This document shows positions 22,848 to 34,514 of a stretch of DNA of 64,000 bases, piece by piece (positions within the stretch are counted from its first letter, which is position 1; every line of letters starts with the position of its first letter). This stretch comes from Leptidea sinapis (taxonomy: Eukaryota > Arthropoda > Insecta > Lepidoptera > Pieridae), in contig NC_066275.1 in assembly GCF_905404315.1 (NCBI RefSeq), forward strand, positions 9,548,001 through 9,612,000, read 5' to 3'. The notes below the pieces were generated by a model. It was not told the origin of the DNA. It was given only the letters and a program-made list of their open reading frames with translations, and did not search any database. Position numbers and translations under genes: made by a program.

Positions 22848-25800
22848 ATGTCTGTATTTAATTTTTTGCCCGTAGTAAAGAACTGTTGCATGAGTTGCAG
22901 CTTAAAAGTTGGTTCAATTATTATCGCTGTGTTTATGATAGTAAGTATTGATTGTTCTTTCAAGAATTACATAAAAAGTAGTATTTTGTTTAACTTAACG
23001 GTGTTCCTAGTCATACGATTGTCGTATGAATAATAAATAATTATTTGTCCGACAATTTTTAGGTTAAAACTTAGTATCCCGTAGCGCGAATTATGTGGTA
23101 AAAAATATCGTAATTTTTTTGAGATTTAGTCCACGTTTATAATGCTACCACTGTTATAAGAAGGTACCCAATACACCGTTATAGAGAAAAAAGCATTATA
23201 ACCTAACCTCAAATTATGACATTTTTAAGGGTTGGGATATTTTTATGAGGAGAAAAGAAAGGGAAATGCCTAAGATTCGTTTCTGGTTGTTTTAACTGTT
23301 CTAACATAACCTAACCTAACCAATTTTTATAAATTGTAGTTGATAGGCATAAAAGGCATTTATTTTCTCAAAATTGATTTCTTTAGAGTTCTTTTTGGTG
23401 TCATTTCTAATATACTAGATACTACTACCGCTTCGGAAATAAATGGCACTCTGAGAGAGAAGAAGCGGCGCAAGAAACTCTCCCAGCATTCTTTTTTATA
23501 AAAATATACAATATTGTACATTCATGGCTATTGCTTTAAAATAATCATAATCAAGTCCCAGGCTGTCCGATCACTTAGATATTCAGATTTTTTATAAAAC
23601 ATTAAATACATTTATAGATAATGCCTGAACAGTGGCCGGGACTTTATTAAAAGAGTGTATACATTTACCCTTAAAGCTATTATGTATTATAGAACTTTGG
23701 TCCACGATTATAGTGCTACTAATCTTAATACAAAGTAATGGAGTTTTCAAGAATATAAAGAAAAAAATTCTAACCTCTAAACGGGTGAAACACGTAAATA
23801 AATTTTGAATGTATTTATTTTAAAAATTGTCGGACAAATAAATAATACTTAATGATACGATAATCGTATCATTTAAAAAAAATCCGAAAATTCCCATTTT
23901 CGAATTGAATTCCCATTTGAATAGACACTTCCTTAATTGGAAGTAATTCCAGAAAAACGTTCCAGACCACAATCATGTCGAAATTGAGTTAAGAACACAA
24001 AACTGGCCACGTGATTCATATTAACGGACTGACAAAAAATGGCAGCCCTACTCTACTCCTACTCTTTAAATGGCATCATGACTTACGGCCGTTCCCAATA
24101 TTCAGTCTATCTCTTACTTGAGATAAAAATCGTAACTATCATTTACTTTTCTGTCGAAGTAAACTTATCGACGGTAACTCACCTTATCCGTACACGCTGC
24201 TGTCAATGGGACGACGTATAGCTTACCAGCGATTGAAATTTGTATGGAAATTGCAATTCACGCGTCCCAATATAAGGCGATATGAATGACTTATCGGGTA
24301 TACTGGGCCGCTTCAGATTATTGACAGCTAATTACTGACAGTAGACGGTAGTAATTTATCTCTATCTGTAGATAGTATATTGGGAACGGCCGTTACTAGC
24401 CAACCCACATGTTTGGAATACACCAATATTTATAAAACTAAACACCAATTGCCTAAAATGTGATGTTTGTGGCTTGGAACGATTTTCAGGAACTACGTCC
24501 AATTAAACTATACAAAATTTTAAGAACATTCTAACTTTACAGAACAAATTTTTGGTCAAAATCACAGTTGCATGGAAATAATTCCACCTTCGCACGACAC
24601 GCCACAAGTTAGGATATCATCCTCACCATCTGGATGTGTCCTCCAAAGTGCGGTTTTCAAGGAGCTTTCTTCCACGTACTACAAAGCTGTGGAATGAGCT
24701 TTCTTGTGCGGTGTTTCCGGGACGATACGACATGGGTACCTTCAAGAAAAGCGCGTACACCTTCCTTAAAGGCCGGCAACGCTCTTGTGATTCCTCTGGT
24801 GTTGCAAGAGATTGTGGGTGGCGGTGATCACTTAACAACAGGTGACCCGTACGCTCGTTTGTCCTCCTATTCCATAAAAAAAAAAGCATTCATGTTTATA
24901 TATTTAGCAGCAGTGAAATATGTACAACATACAGTTTATAATCACTTTGTTTTTGTTACAGATGTTTGTAATTTTACAAAGTTTGCCGCTCGTGAGTAAG
25001 GATTTTAGAGATGTGATTGCAGAGGCAAATGCAACCGAACCTCCCAAGACTATACAATACATCAGTGCTATTGTTGCTGTTATAACTATCATCGTATCTG
25101 TAATGTTTATCATCGGCATTTGTATTGTGAGTCTGATAAGTCCCTATAGTCGATTATCTAGAGATTTCCACGTATATAGTCACTCATCACGATATCTCTG
25201 GAACCATTAGAGCTAAAGACTTGAAATTTGGTAGGAATATTCTTTTCACCGAGTAGAGGTCAGCTAAGAATGGATTTTCCAAAATTACATCCGCAAGAGT
25301 TTTTTTTATTATGAACAGAACAACGTCTGTCGGGTCAGCTAATAATTAATATGGCTATTTGAGTATAAACTTTGACTTGTTCTCGCACGAAATAATAGCT
25401 TCACAACCAAGATTAACTTTACTTAAATAGAAGGAAATAGTAAAAGTTACCAAAGACAATATCACAGTTTAATACAATGTTCACTCATCCGTAGCCACAT
25501 GCAGATAGCAATTGATACGCCCTACCCATTACAATGCAGTACCGCTGAGGATTATTGTAAAACCCAAAAATTCTGAGTTGCTCTACAATTGCGCTCGTCA
25601 CCTTGGGACATAAGATGTTAAGTCTCATTTTCCCAGTAATTTCACTAGCTACGGCGCCCTTCAGACTGAAACACATTTATCATTACGCATTACTGCTTCA
25701 CGGCAGAAATAGGCGCCGTTGTGGTACCCATGATTTAGCCGGCTTCCTGTGCAAAGGAGCCTCCCACTGGTGTTGTACAAAGAGGTAGCCTGAATACATA

Positions 25801-27123
25801 AATAAATGCATTTATTGCTTTTATCAATAATGATCTTTTAGATTTGAATATATTTATAAAGCAAAGTATCTATTCTTTGATCTCTGACTTAGCGGATTGT
25901 CGCAAACAAGAAAATCTTTGTATTTCGTGATCTCGGCCAATTTTTTTGTTAAGAATTAGATTGTATGCTCCAACAGTAGCAGGAGGAGAGTATTGTAACC
26001 AATAGTTGTGATTTTAACAATTATATCAATCAATTTCAGAATAAACCAATAACAGCTGAAATGTTTTTATATGTCCTGGCGTTGCATGTAATTGTAACAA
26101 TAATTTTTATAATTTTTTATTGTGTTGGAAAGATAATTGGAAAAAACTATTCCTTAATGGACATCTTTGTTCATTCAATTGTTACAATAAGTAAGTAATA
26201 AACGTATTTTCTACATATTTTTATTAGAATTTTGTAGCAAGCGATGGCAATCATCAGCGACATTTTCTGATCCAACCAATAAACCAAACTATATCTTTTA
26301 AAATTATTTTGTTCCATAAAAATAGAGAAGGGAGCTGAAATACCCTGGCCTCGGACATAGAATAGTTATGTAGCTATAATTAAGGAATTAATTGTTGGGG
26401 TTTATCTTTTTACATCCTTGAACCTCACAAGTAGGTAACGTCATACAAGATTTGTGTGGCGGCCATTTTGGATTTTGGCGCGAACTTAACGTCTTAATTA
26501 CAGACAACTATTGCGATGACTATGAGACATTTTTCTCAGTTTACGGGTTACTGTTCCTTTTCCTTCTGTCTGGAACCACAATAGAGGAGAAAAAGTTCAT
26601 AGTGACAATCTTTTTTTTAAGTTTATTGGCCAGTACAGAACAAATACGGTATCATTTTTATACAATTGCGCTCGTCACCTTGAGACATATGATGTTAAGT
26701 CTCGTTTGCCCAGTAATGTCACTAGCTTCGGCGCCCTTCAGACCGAAACACAGTAATGTTTACACATTACTGCAGAAATAGGCGCCGCTGTGGTACCCAT
26801 AATCTAGCCGGCTTCGTGTGCAAAGGAGCCTCCCACTGGTTAATACCTACGTCTTATAATTTTGCAAACTTGCTTTTTAAAGTGTCGCTTTTGATGCGAA
26901 TCTCTCACGTATTATAAGATTATACATTTGTTCGTCACTTAGGTCATACCGAATAACTTTTGAGCTTCGGATACTTCGGGCCTGATACAAGTGCAGTGGA
27001 CGTGGGCTGACATTTTGAATTAAAGACTATAATATAAGTTTTAATCTTATAGTTTATTTATTTTCAGTTATGATTTATTTTATGATTGTTGTGAGAAGTT
27101 TCAAAGATGAAATGGAGGAATAA
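22848..27123 (+). CDS. Gene C: four-pass small membrane protein, 4 exons, 154 aa
   Basis: Exons 22848-22940, 24962-25126, 26040-26190 and 27068-27123 join in frame, phases 0, 0, 1, with donors GTAAGT, GTGAGT and GTAAGT. Start ATG 22848 (MSVFNFLPVVKNCCMSC), stop TAA 27121-27123. Cys 14, 15 and 17 precede segment 1 (about 20-42). Further segments lie at about 64-86, 93-116 and 126-145. The loop after segment 1 has an NAT sequon at residue 54, suggesting that this loop faces the lumen or outside. Tail: YFMIVVRSFKDEMEE. Exon 1 is nearly identical to gene D, as are exon 4 and the upstream sequence, so C and D are recent tandem duplicates. Intron 1 has gained a Harbinger-type MITE and a retrotransposon tail. 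Function unknown; LAPTM-like by layout only. Confidence 0.8.
23440..23720 (-). mobile_element. Retrotransposon 3' remnant in intron 1 of gene C
   Basis: The minus strand encodes FNKVPATVQALSINVF, a typical end-of-polymerase stretch. It is followed by GAGAGTTTCTTGCGCCGCTT and CTTCTCTCTCAGAGTGCC, the usual tail of such elements. Confidence 0.5.
23932..24517 (-). mobile_element. TIR element interrupted by a MITE, intron 1 of gene C
   Basis: Ends AATTGGAAGTAATTCCAGAA and its complement-like GGAACTACGTCCAATT. The same element, uninterrupted and in the other orientation, is at 29134-29378 in intron 1 of gene D. It is split here by the Harbinger-type MITE at 24086-24392. Confidence 0.65.
24086..24392. 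mobile_element. PIF/Harbinger-type MITE, copy 2
   Basis: Ends CGGCCGTTCCCAATA on both sides, flanked by TTA at 24083-24085 and 24393-24395. The paralogous empty site in gene D intron 1 (29246-29248) has a single TTA/TAA. Confidence 0.85.
24580..24885 (+). mobile_element. Non-LTR retrotransposon 3' end in intron 1 of gene C
   Basis: Same family as 20464-20768, ending TGTCCTCCTATTCCATAAAA with a long A run. Gene D has the flanking sequences joined directly (GTTGCATGGATAAAAGCATT at about 28475-28495), so the insertion is absent there. Confidence 0.75.
25140..25345 (-). repeat. Helitron-like repeat in intron 2 of gene C
   Basis: Contains ACTTGAAATTTGGTAGGAAT and GAGGTCAGCTAAGAA and ends CGTCTGTCGGGTCAGCTAAT. 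A second copy is in intron 1 of gene E at 38480-38670. Confidence 0.55.
25500..25772 (+). mobile_element. GGAGCCTCCCACTGG repeat in intron 2 of gene C
   Basis: Near full length, from ATTGATACGCCCTACCCATT to GGAGCCTCCCACTGG. The internal AGGCGCCGTTGTGGTACCCA is intact. Confidence 0.75.
26660..26839 (+). mobile_element. GGAGCCTCCCACTGG repeat, 5'-truncated, intron 3 of gene C
   Basis: Runs from CAATTGCGCTCGTCACCTTG to GGAGCCTCCCACTGG. Absent from the matching place in gene D intron 3 (about 32262), so it arrived after, or was lost since, the C/D duplication. Confidence 0.7.
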
Positions 27124-28039
27124 ATATAATATAAACTTAATGTATTCAAAATAATAGATTTTAAACTCATAATGTCAGTGCTGGTAAGTTTAAAAAGGCT
27201 TCCATTTGTCAAATCCTTTACTTAGTAAGTTATTGTATATTGGTCTAATTGTTTATTATATCAGCTTTCCAAATTAACGTTAGGTTTGATTGTATTACAT
27301 TACTCAATCTGTTTTTTAGCTAAGAAGAAGTAAAAGTTTGGTAAAAAAAGCGACTTCATAAACCTATTCCAAAATTAGCACTAAAAAGTATAAAAAAGCG
27401 TATTGTTTTGTTTTGTTTTTTGTGTAAAAAAAAATTATTTGATTTTTAGTGAATATGAAGTACACCAACTCTTTATCTGAATATGTATAGTCTTACAAAA
27501 TTTTGTAATGTTAGCACATTGCAATTTGATTACAGATAGTTTGAAATTCTGCTACAGATAGCACCCTTACTGTAAGTCGTTAAGGAGTTCCATTGATCGT
27601 TACGTATTCATATTCGACTACGAAAATTACTTGACCATAACGAGGCTACGGTAGGTGACTCAAATATCCGGTTTGCATATAAAAGATTCGACTGAGTAAT
27701 TGGACCACACGGGAAGCACCAGCTTTCAAACAAAGAAAGAATCATCAAAACCGGTTCACCCAGTTGAAAGTTCTGAAGTAACAAACACAAAAACTAAAAA
27801 AAAATACCCTCGAATACCTGCTCCTTTTTTTAAATTAGTTACAAGTTTTCGATATTTTTCAATAAAAACAAGGTATTAAAATTATATTTTTGTTTCTGCT
27901 CTGTCATTTGCATGACATGCTAATTTTACTGATAGATTAAATTCTGATTAAAACACGCCATTAAGTCGTCTCAGTCTGCGAAACACTCTGCGATATAAAA
28001 TATAAAACTGTAGCTCATTTTGATACACATTTCTTTGTC

Positions 28040-28046
28040 TATAAAG
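28040..28046 (+). promoter_or_regulatory. Possible TATA box upstream of gene D
   Basis: TATAAAG at the position matching the gene C TATAAAA within the duplicated upstream block, about 185 bp before the ATG. A TTTTTAG acceptor lies about 20 nt before the start codon, so a spliced leader exon is possible. Confidence 0.25.
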
Positions 28047-28231
28047 ATGTATTCTTCTTCTATACCATTATAGACCTTGTTTTTGAGACATGACTAGTCA
28101 AGCAACATTTTTAAATATATAAATTCTACGACAGTTACTATTGTCAGTCAATTTCATTTTGTTTTCGTAGTATCTTTTTGTAATATTTACCTATCTATAT
28201 ATATCTTTTTAGGTACAGGAGTCGAATCAAA

Positions 28232-31200
28232 ATGTCTTTATTTGATTTTTTGCCGGTGGTAAATAACTGTTGCATAATTTGCAGCTTAAAAGTTGGTTCA
28301 ATTATTATTGCTGTGTTTATGATTGTAAGTATTGCTTCTTTTTCAAAAATTACACAGAAAAATTGTATTTGATTTCCTGTAAACCAATCAGGTTTAATTT
28401 AAACCAAGTATATAAAATGTTAAAAACTAATGGACTAATGGCTTTTCATAACAAATTTATGGTCAATATCACAGTTGCATGGATAAAAGCATTCATGTTT
28501 AGTTCTATACTATAGATGATCTACATGATAGGTACAAAACATACAGTTTCACTATTTTCCAAGTACAGCTCTATAGCGCATTATACGGCATAATGCTCAA
28601 CGTTGGTTGTTCCAACTACAGCAACGCTTCGCACAATCGAGCACACTCAAAACCTATCTACTGCTTTCGCGTGATGCGTAGACTCAGTGGCAGAAAATTA
28701 ACGTGTGTTTTACTATAAGTTGGCCAAATCCAAATTTTATTTACTATCGGTAGTAATATTGTTTATTGTTGAAAAATTTTTGACAAATTATTCGAAAAAT
28801 GATTTAAATATTCTTCGTTTATTGTGTTTTGATTTGAGCTAATGGCGTTGTTACCAATGCTCAAAATAAATAAAACTAAAACTTAAGGTACAAAAATTGA
28901 CTATTTAATTTTATATAAACATTTAAAATGTGAATACAATTTCATTTTAGAATTCTAAAGTATACACAAATTTATTAAACAGAAATATACTTTTGTCAAC
29001 ATTGCAATGGCGTGATCGAATATAAGAACATATTTATCAAAATGAAGAAGACATCTTATTTTCTTATTAGATTGCTAACTCTATGAATGTTTTTTTTTTC
29101 AACACATGCACTCTGCTGGTGCATTTTAAAACTAATTGGACGTAGTTCCTGAAAAACGTTCCATGCCACAAACATCACATTTTACGGAATTCGTGTTTAA
29201 AGTTTAGTAAATATTAGTGGATTCAATACATGTGGGTTTGGCTACTAAGTCATGATGTCATTTAAAAAGAGTAACAGTAGGGCTGCCATTTTTTGTCAGT
29301 CTGTTAATATGAATGTGTTCTTAACTCAGTTTCGACATTATTGTGGTTTGGAACGTTTTTCTGGAATTACGTCCAATTCATGTTCCAATCTAAGCATCAG
29401 CACAATTTCGGCATTGTGCGCCATTGAGCCGTATTATGCTCAGTAATTGGAAAACCACCTATATAATCATTTTGTTTTTGTTTCAGATGTTCATAGTCTC
29501 AATAAGTACATGCAACTACTACCACTACAACTATTTTAATACTACAATATTTTGTAGAAATGCGTATACGATTTCAGACAAAAATACATTCGAAGATCCC
29601 AAAGCTGTTCAATACATCGTTGCTATTATTGCAGTTGTAACTCTCATCATTACCGTTGCGTTTCTCCTCGGCATTTGTATTGTAAGTTTGATAAAAAAAA
29701 TAACAAAAAAACAACCGACTTTAAAAACACTATTCCAAAACAATAGATTAAATATGCACTAAAAAGAATGAAAATAATTGCGTATTTTTACGATTATTGT
29801 TATTTTTGGAATCAATGTCCTTCCGCCGCGGCCCCGCTCTCTCCTCTCGCCTCCTCACGTCGCGCGTGCGACTCAAGCGCATCCCACCTTTAACTATGTA
29901 TGTAGATACAAGCTTGCCTTGATTAATAAAAAAATAATTATCAAAATCCGTTGAAGCGATATTGAGTTATTCGTAAATATGTCGTCCACATACGTATAGC
30001 AAATTTAAGACTTTTATGGTTTTTCTCATGGATACCATTATCAGATCTGGACCAAATTACAATGGGACGACACGAGAAGCACCAGCTTTCAAATTAAAAA
30101 AAGAATTATCAAAATCGGTTCACCCAGTCCAAAGTTTAACGAGGTAACAAACATAAAAAAAAGACATACCGACGAATTGAGTACCTCCTCCTTTTTTGAA
30201 GTCAGTTAATAACAAGAAAAGTAAAATAATTTTTCAGGCTTCCGTTTAGTAAATTCAGTTATATTGTTTGTGTTTATAACTTTGACTAGTTCTCGCACGA
30301 CAAAATAGCTGCAATACCAAGCGTTTCTTAAATAGAAGAAATAATAAAGGTATCCAAAGATAATATCACATGAAGATTTGTTCAGTTGATAGGCCAGGAG
30401 TTCCCGCAGGTGTATGTAATCTGTGTAATTTTGGAATCTGGTGATTTTATATATCGTGTCTCTAAATTTTCGAAGTTCCCTAGGTGTTGGTACATATCAA
30501 CTATCTATTGAGGTATCTTGTATACATAAATAGATCTTATTTTATGAAAATAAGGGAAGAGGTTTGCAGGACATATTAAAGATACGCCCTGCCCATTACA
30601 ATGCAGTGTCGCTCAGGATTATTGAAAAACCCAAAAATTCTGAGCGGCAATACAACTGCGTTCGTCACCTTGAGACATAAGATGGTAAGTCTGAATTGCC
30701 CAGTAATTTCACAAGCTACGGCGCCCTTCAGAACAGTTTTGGTACCCACAGTCTAGTCGGCATCCGGTGCAATAGTACTCCTCCATCTGAATGCATGTGT
30801 TGCTTTTATCAATTATGAACTTGTACATTCGAATATATTATATTTATCAAGCAATGTATGTTATATATGATCTCGTATACATAAACCAACTTCGCAAATT
30901 TTCACGGAGTAGAAAATGACGCGGTTACTTTGTAATTCAAGGTCTCGGCAGATTGTTATTGAAGATTAAGATATTAAATACTCTAACAATAACAGGAGAA
31001 GAGAGTATAATAACCAAAGGTTGTGATTTTAATAATTATATTAATCCATTTCAGAATAAATCAAAAACTGCAGCGGAAATATTTTTATATGCGTTGGCGT
31101 TCCATATAATTTTATCAATAATTTTTTTTATTTATTATATTGTTGGAAGAATAATGGGAAAAGACTTCCGCTTATATGAAATCATTAATTATCCAATGTT

Positions 31201-32520
31201 TATAATTAGTAAGTGATAAAGGTATTTCTTTTTACATTATTTTCAATAATTATAGGTCCCCGCAAGCGATGACAATTATTGGCAACATTTGTTGATACTT
31301 GTTTATCTTTTTAATAATATTAAAAAATTCAAAATTACAATTTTCTGGAATAAATATTCCAGAAAAATAGAGACTGGAGCTGAATTTCCCAGGACTCAGA
31401 CATGGCATAGCTATGTCTGCTGGCTATAATGGAATTTATTGGTTATTCTCCATTTAAATGGCCGTTTCAATATTTTTGAACCTCACAAATGGTTCATTTC
31501 GTAACATCATACAAGATCAATACTATGTTCTTTTCTAAATTCAAATTCAAATATTTTTATTCAAAATAGGATATAGTATCACTTATTGTCAAAAACTACC
31601 ACGCATTCGAAAAAGTATGCCACACACCTGAGAATAACTGGCGTAAGAAACTCAACGGATTCTTTTATTTTTAATAAAAATATGGTTAGAATATAGTATG
31701 GTAAACTTTACTTAATATTTAATAACCTGAGTTGGGTCGCTTTTCCCAATCTGTGGTATCATTAAGAAAGTCACTATGCTATAGTAATCTTTACCACACA
31801 AACTTTTTCAAACTATTCATTTTCCGCCCCACAAAAGTCTAACTCGACTTAGCCGAGTACTAGGCATTACAAATTTATGTTTGTTCCTGGTGTTAGCATT
31901 ACGGCTAGGATAGTTTCTGTCAAATTCACTTATGGTGCCTATGTAGGTACATAATGTATATCATTATCAAGAATATAGGCAAAAGTTAAGAGGTTTATTT
32001 CTTTAAATTTAGCTCGCAATGGTTCATTAGGACCTAGTATATAAATAGTGCGAATAGCCCTCTTTTTTATATAATAGCCCATTTTGAATAAGAAATATTT
32101 CTTATTTTCGGGGCGGCCATTTTAAATTTCACTGTCAATTTATTAAAGTAAATCATGCAATTCTCTAAATTCTCTGTCAAAGTTTCAGCCAACAATTGCG
32201 ATAAATATGCGATATATTTCTCAGTAAACAGGTTCATGAGAAGAAGTTCACAGTGACAATACGTCTGACCATTTTGCGAGGTTGCTATTTCAAATGTCGC
32301 CTTCAATTCGAATCCTCGCGTATTATAAGGTTGAACATATTAACATGAAAATAATAAGCTTCAGATATTTCGAGCCTGTTACAGTGTACACGCGGGCTGA
32401 TATTGACGTTTTGAATTAGTTACTGTATAATATAATCTAATAGTTTATTTATTTTCAGTGATGATTTATTTTATGATTGTTGTGAGAAGCTACAAAGATG
32501 AAACTGCTCAATCGATATAA
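28232..32520 (+). CDS. Gene D: four-pass small membrane protein, 4 exons, 167 aa
   Basis: Exons 28232-28324, 29487-29681, 31055-31208 and 32459-32520 join in frame, phases 0, 0, 1; all three donors are GTAAGT-like. Start ATG 28232 (MSLFDFLPVVNNCCIIC), stop TAA 32518-32520. Segments lie near residues 20-40, 73-96, 104-127 and 137-156. The segment 1-2 loop is the longest in the array. It is Tyr- and Asn-rich, carries an NTT sequon at residue 49, and has two Cys (40 and 54) that could pair. Tail: YFMIVVRSYKDETAQSI. D is the tandem duplicate of C; the loop has diverged far more than the rest of the protein. A possible AATAAA signal lies 39 nt after the stop. Function is not recognised. Confidence 0.8.
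29134..29378 (+). mobile_element. TIR element, intact copy, intron 1 of gene D
   Basis: Inverted ends of about 38 bp (AATTGGACGTAGTTCCTGAA against its complement near 29340-29378). It is noncoding despite a 64-codon ORF. It lacks the MITE found in the gene C copy. Confidence 0.65.
29715..30225 (-). repeat. Dispersed repeat in intron 2 of gene D
   Basis: From AACCGACTTTAAAAACACTA to TACCTCCTCCTTTTTTGAAG. It is a one-armed relative of the long palindrome at 19075-19808 and starts only about 30 nt inside the intron. Confidence 0.6.
30575..30785 (+). mobile_element. GGAGCCTCCCACTGG repeat, degraded, intron 2 of gene D
   Basis: Recognisable from ATACGCCCTGCCCATTACAA, TTCTGAGCGGCAATACAACT and CACAAGCTACGGCGCCCTTC. 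An internal part and the 3' end are lost or altered. Confidence 0.65.
31535..31825 (-). mobile_element. Jockey/CR1-like retrotransposon 3' end, intron 3 of gene D
   Basis: On the minus strand a C-terminal coding piece (KSLCGK-like, FLNDTTDWEK) is followed by GTTGAGTTTCTTACGCCAGT and the ATTTGAATTTGAATTTAG end, as at 4640-5150. Confidence 0.65.
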
Positions 32521-32558
32521 TATAAACATAAACTTAATGTCGATAGAGCATACCAAAT

Positions 32559-32564
32559 AATAAA
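32559..32564 (+). terminator. Polyadenylation signal of gene D
   Basis: AATAAA 39 nt after the gene D stop. A GT-rich stretch (TGTCAGTGCTGGTAAGTTT) follows within 20 nt and could be the downstream cleavage element. Gene C has the same arrangement at about 27150-27190, but with the hexamer changed to AATAGA. Confidence 0.5.
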
Positions 32565-32607
32565 TCCAAAACTCAGAATGTCAGTGCTGGTAAGTTTAAA
32601 ACTAAGA

Positions 32608-32826
32608 TCATTTATACGTCTAAATAGACTATGACAGCTGTGAAAACGCCCAAATAAATAGAACTAACCTCTACTTTAAGCAATTCACGCACACTAATAC
32701 AAAGTGTCATACAAATCGCGAGTGTAAGACGTAGCTTATCACGCAAACTAAACTAGTATTCCTGGCCTGTTTTATCGGTTCAAGAGACTCTATCTAGACG
32801 TATAAATTATCTAAGTTACACTCGTA
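32608..32826. mobile_element. MITE with CTTAGATAATTTATACG ends, copy 2
   Basis: Inverted ends ACTAAGATCATTTATACGTC and GACGTATAAATTATCTAAGT just downstream of gene D, reverse orientation to 21708-21953. Confidence 0.6.
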
Positions 32827-33664
32827 ATTTGACTGTTCAGATTCAACCAGTCTAATACGTAGTATTAGTCTTTAATGCATAGATATTTAACAGTTACAAA
32901 ACATTACGTCACTTATGAGCTAGGTATCCTAACAGAGATTTTATGATATATAGGCAACTTGATTACAGATATACCACAGAGAAAAGAGTACGCATATTAT
33001 ATTTATGTGTGTATGTGTGTGTGTGCTTAATGAGTTCATAGCTAACAAACGTGCACGTTTATGTATGTGTAAGTTTTTGTTATAATCGTTGTGGTTTGAA
33101 ACTCGATGAAACGAAAAAGCGAGACACAAACAGGTAAATGTATAGGATTCAGCCGGCGAGAGAGTGAAAGGGACGCATAAATTCATAGATTTAACGTGGG
33201 ATAAAATGAGATACTAGGAAGTATTATACAGTGTTTAGGTACCAGGCGATCATAGTTGATGAAGAGATTGTCTTGTGTATGATGCGATTGAATTCATCAT
33301 TTTAGAAGGTTTCACTTCTACCACGTGTGAATTGCACGTTTTTTATATATTTTCTATTTCACGCGAGTAAAAGTGAATATGGTTGCCTGCGACTTTGCCT
33401 GCGTTTTTTATAATTCCCTTGTATAAGCGACAACCTATGTGAATCATCGCGATATAGGCATCCACCTAACATTACTTACAGTGACTTTCTGTGGAAGTGA
33501 ACAAGAATTTAAACATTAAATTAATTTATGTTCTAACTATCAATGTCAATCTTGTAATCATCAATTTTAAAATGGCAGATAACTCAATATTTCATGGAAC
33601 TAAGAGAGTGTATATATTCTATGATTATAAAAAAATACTTTGATGTTCTCTTTGCAACAACTAG

Positions 33665-33965
33665 TTGTTAGAAATCATCAAAGAGGATGTAAATACTACG
33701 TAATAAGAGGTGGGACTACCTAAGTAAAAATTGAAATTTAATTTAGTATGAAACGTGCAGTGAGATTTGACATAAGTTTAAAATAGTATTGCGACGAATA
33801 TAATCCGGCTAAGTTTGAAAGCGAGCAGTTGCTTAAGACGTAGTTGATTTCGGCCATCACCGTTTTGTACAAGATTATAGCTGTCATCTATCAATGTACC
33901 AATCACTGCACGTTTCATACAATCGCTTTTTTCTTAGAGAGTTTCGCTAGGCTGGAAATCGTTAT
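33665..33965 (+). repeat. Dispersed repeat with empty MITE site
   Basis: Uninterrupted counterpart of 575-1170. CTACCTAAGTA at 33716-33726 is the unoccupied version of the insertion site at 634-900. Confidence 0.65.
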
Positions 33966-34129
33966 GAAAAATTCGTGACAATCACACCTAATGAACTGTA
34001 GATGCCTATATTAATATATTATATCTTGAATCGAATTGGTAAACAAATAGATTTCAAATTAATACAACTTCAGCTCGCTTCAAATTACATCGCACAAGAT
34101 GTGGGACCATTTAACATACGTATAAATCT

Positions 34130-34438
34130 AATATATAAAACTCTCGTGTCATGGTGTTAAACATTGAACTCCACCGAAACGGCTTGACCGATTCTCATGA
34201 AACTTCGAGTGCATATTGGGTAGGTCTGAGAATCGGGCAACATCTATTTTTCATCCCCCTAAATGTTAAGGGTCCACACAAATTTTTTTTTTATTTTTTT
34301 TTACATTTTTTTTTAATTTGTTTGATTATGAGTCAGCATTAAAAAATACGTACAACTTTTCACCCATCTACGATCAACAGTTACTTTTGTATCGCGATTT
34401 TAATATCGGCAATACAACGTTTGCTGGGTCAGCTAGTA
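34130..34438 (-). repeat. Helitron-like repeat between D and E
   Basis: Contains GAACTCCACCGAAACGGCTT and ends CAACGTTTGCTGGGTCAGCT. The 63-codon ORF inside (34151-34342) belongs to the repeat. Confidence 0.55.
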
Positions 34439-34514
34439 AACTATATAAAATACACGGGGATAAATCAAAAAGTATATACTAATACTTTCTACTTATTACA
34501 TTATTTCTTTTCAG

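Noticed and set aside
26452..26781. 109-codon ORF
   Set aside because: Lies in intron 3 of gene C, is not open in the matching intron of gene D, and runs into a dispersed repeat.
29424..29762. 112-codon ORF as an intronless gene
   Set aside because: Only 29487-29681 is coding, as exon 2 of gene D; the rest is intron and a dispersed repeat.
32067..32306. 79-codon ORF on the minus strand
   Set aside because: Inside intron 3 of gene D, with no splice borders or domain.
33003..33024. GT-rich microsatellite as a functional element
   Set aside because: Short ordinary dinucleotide-like tract with no sign of function.
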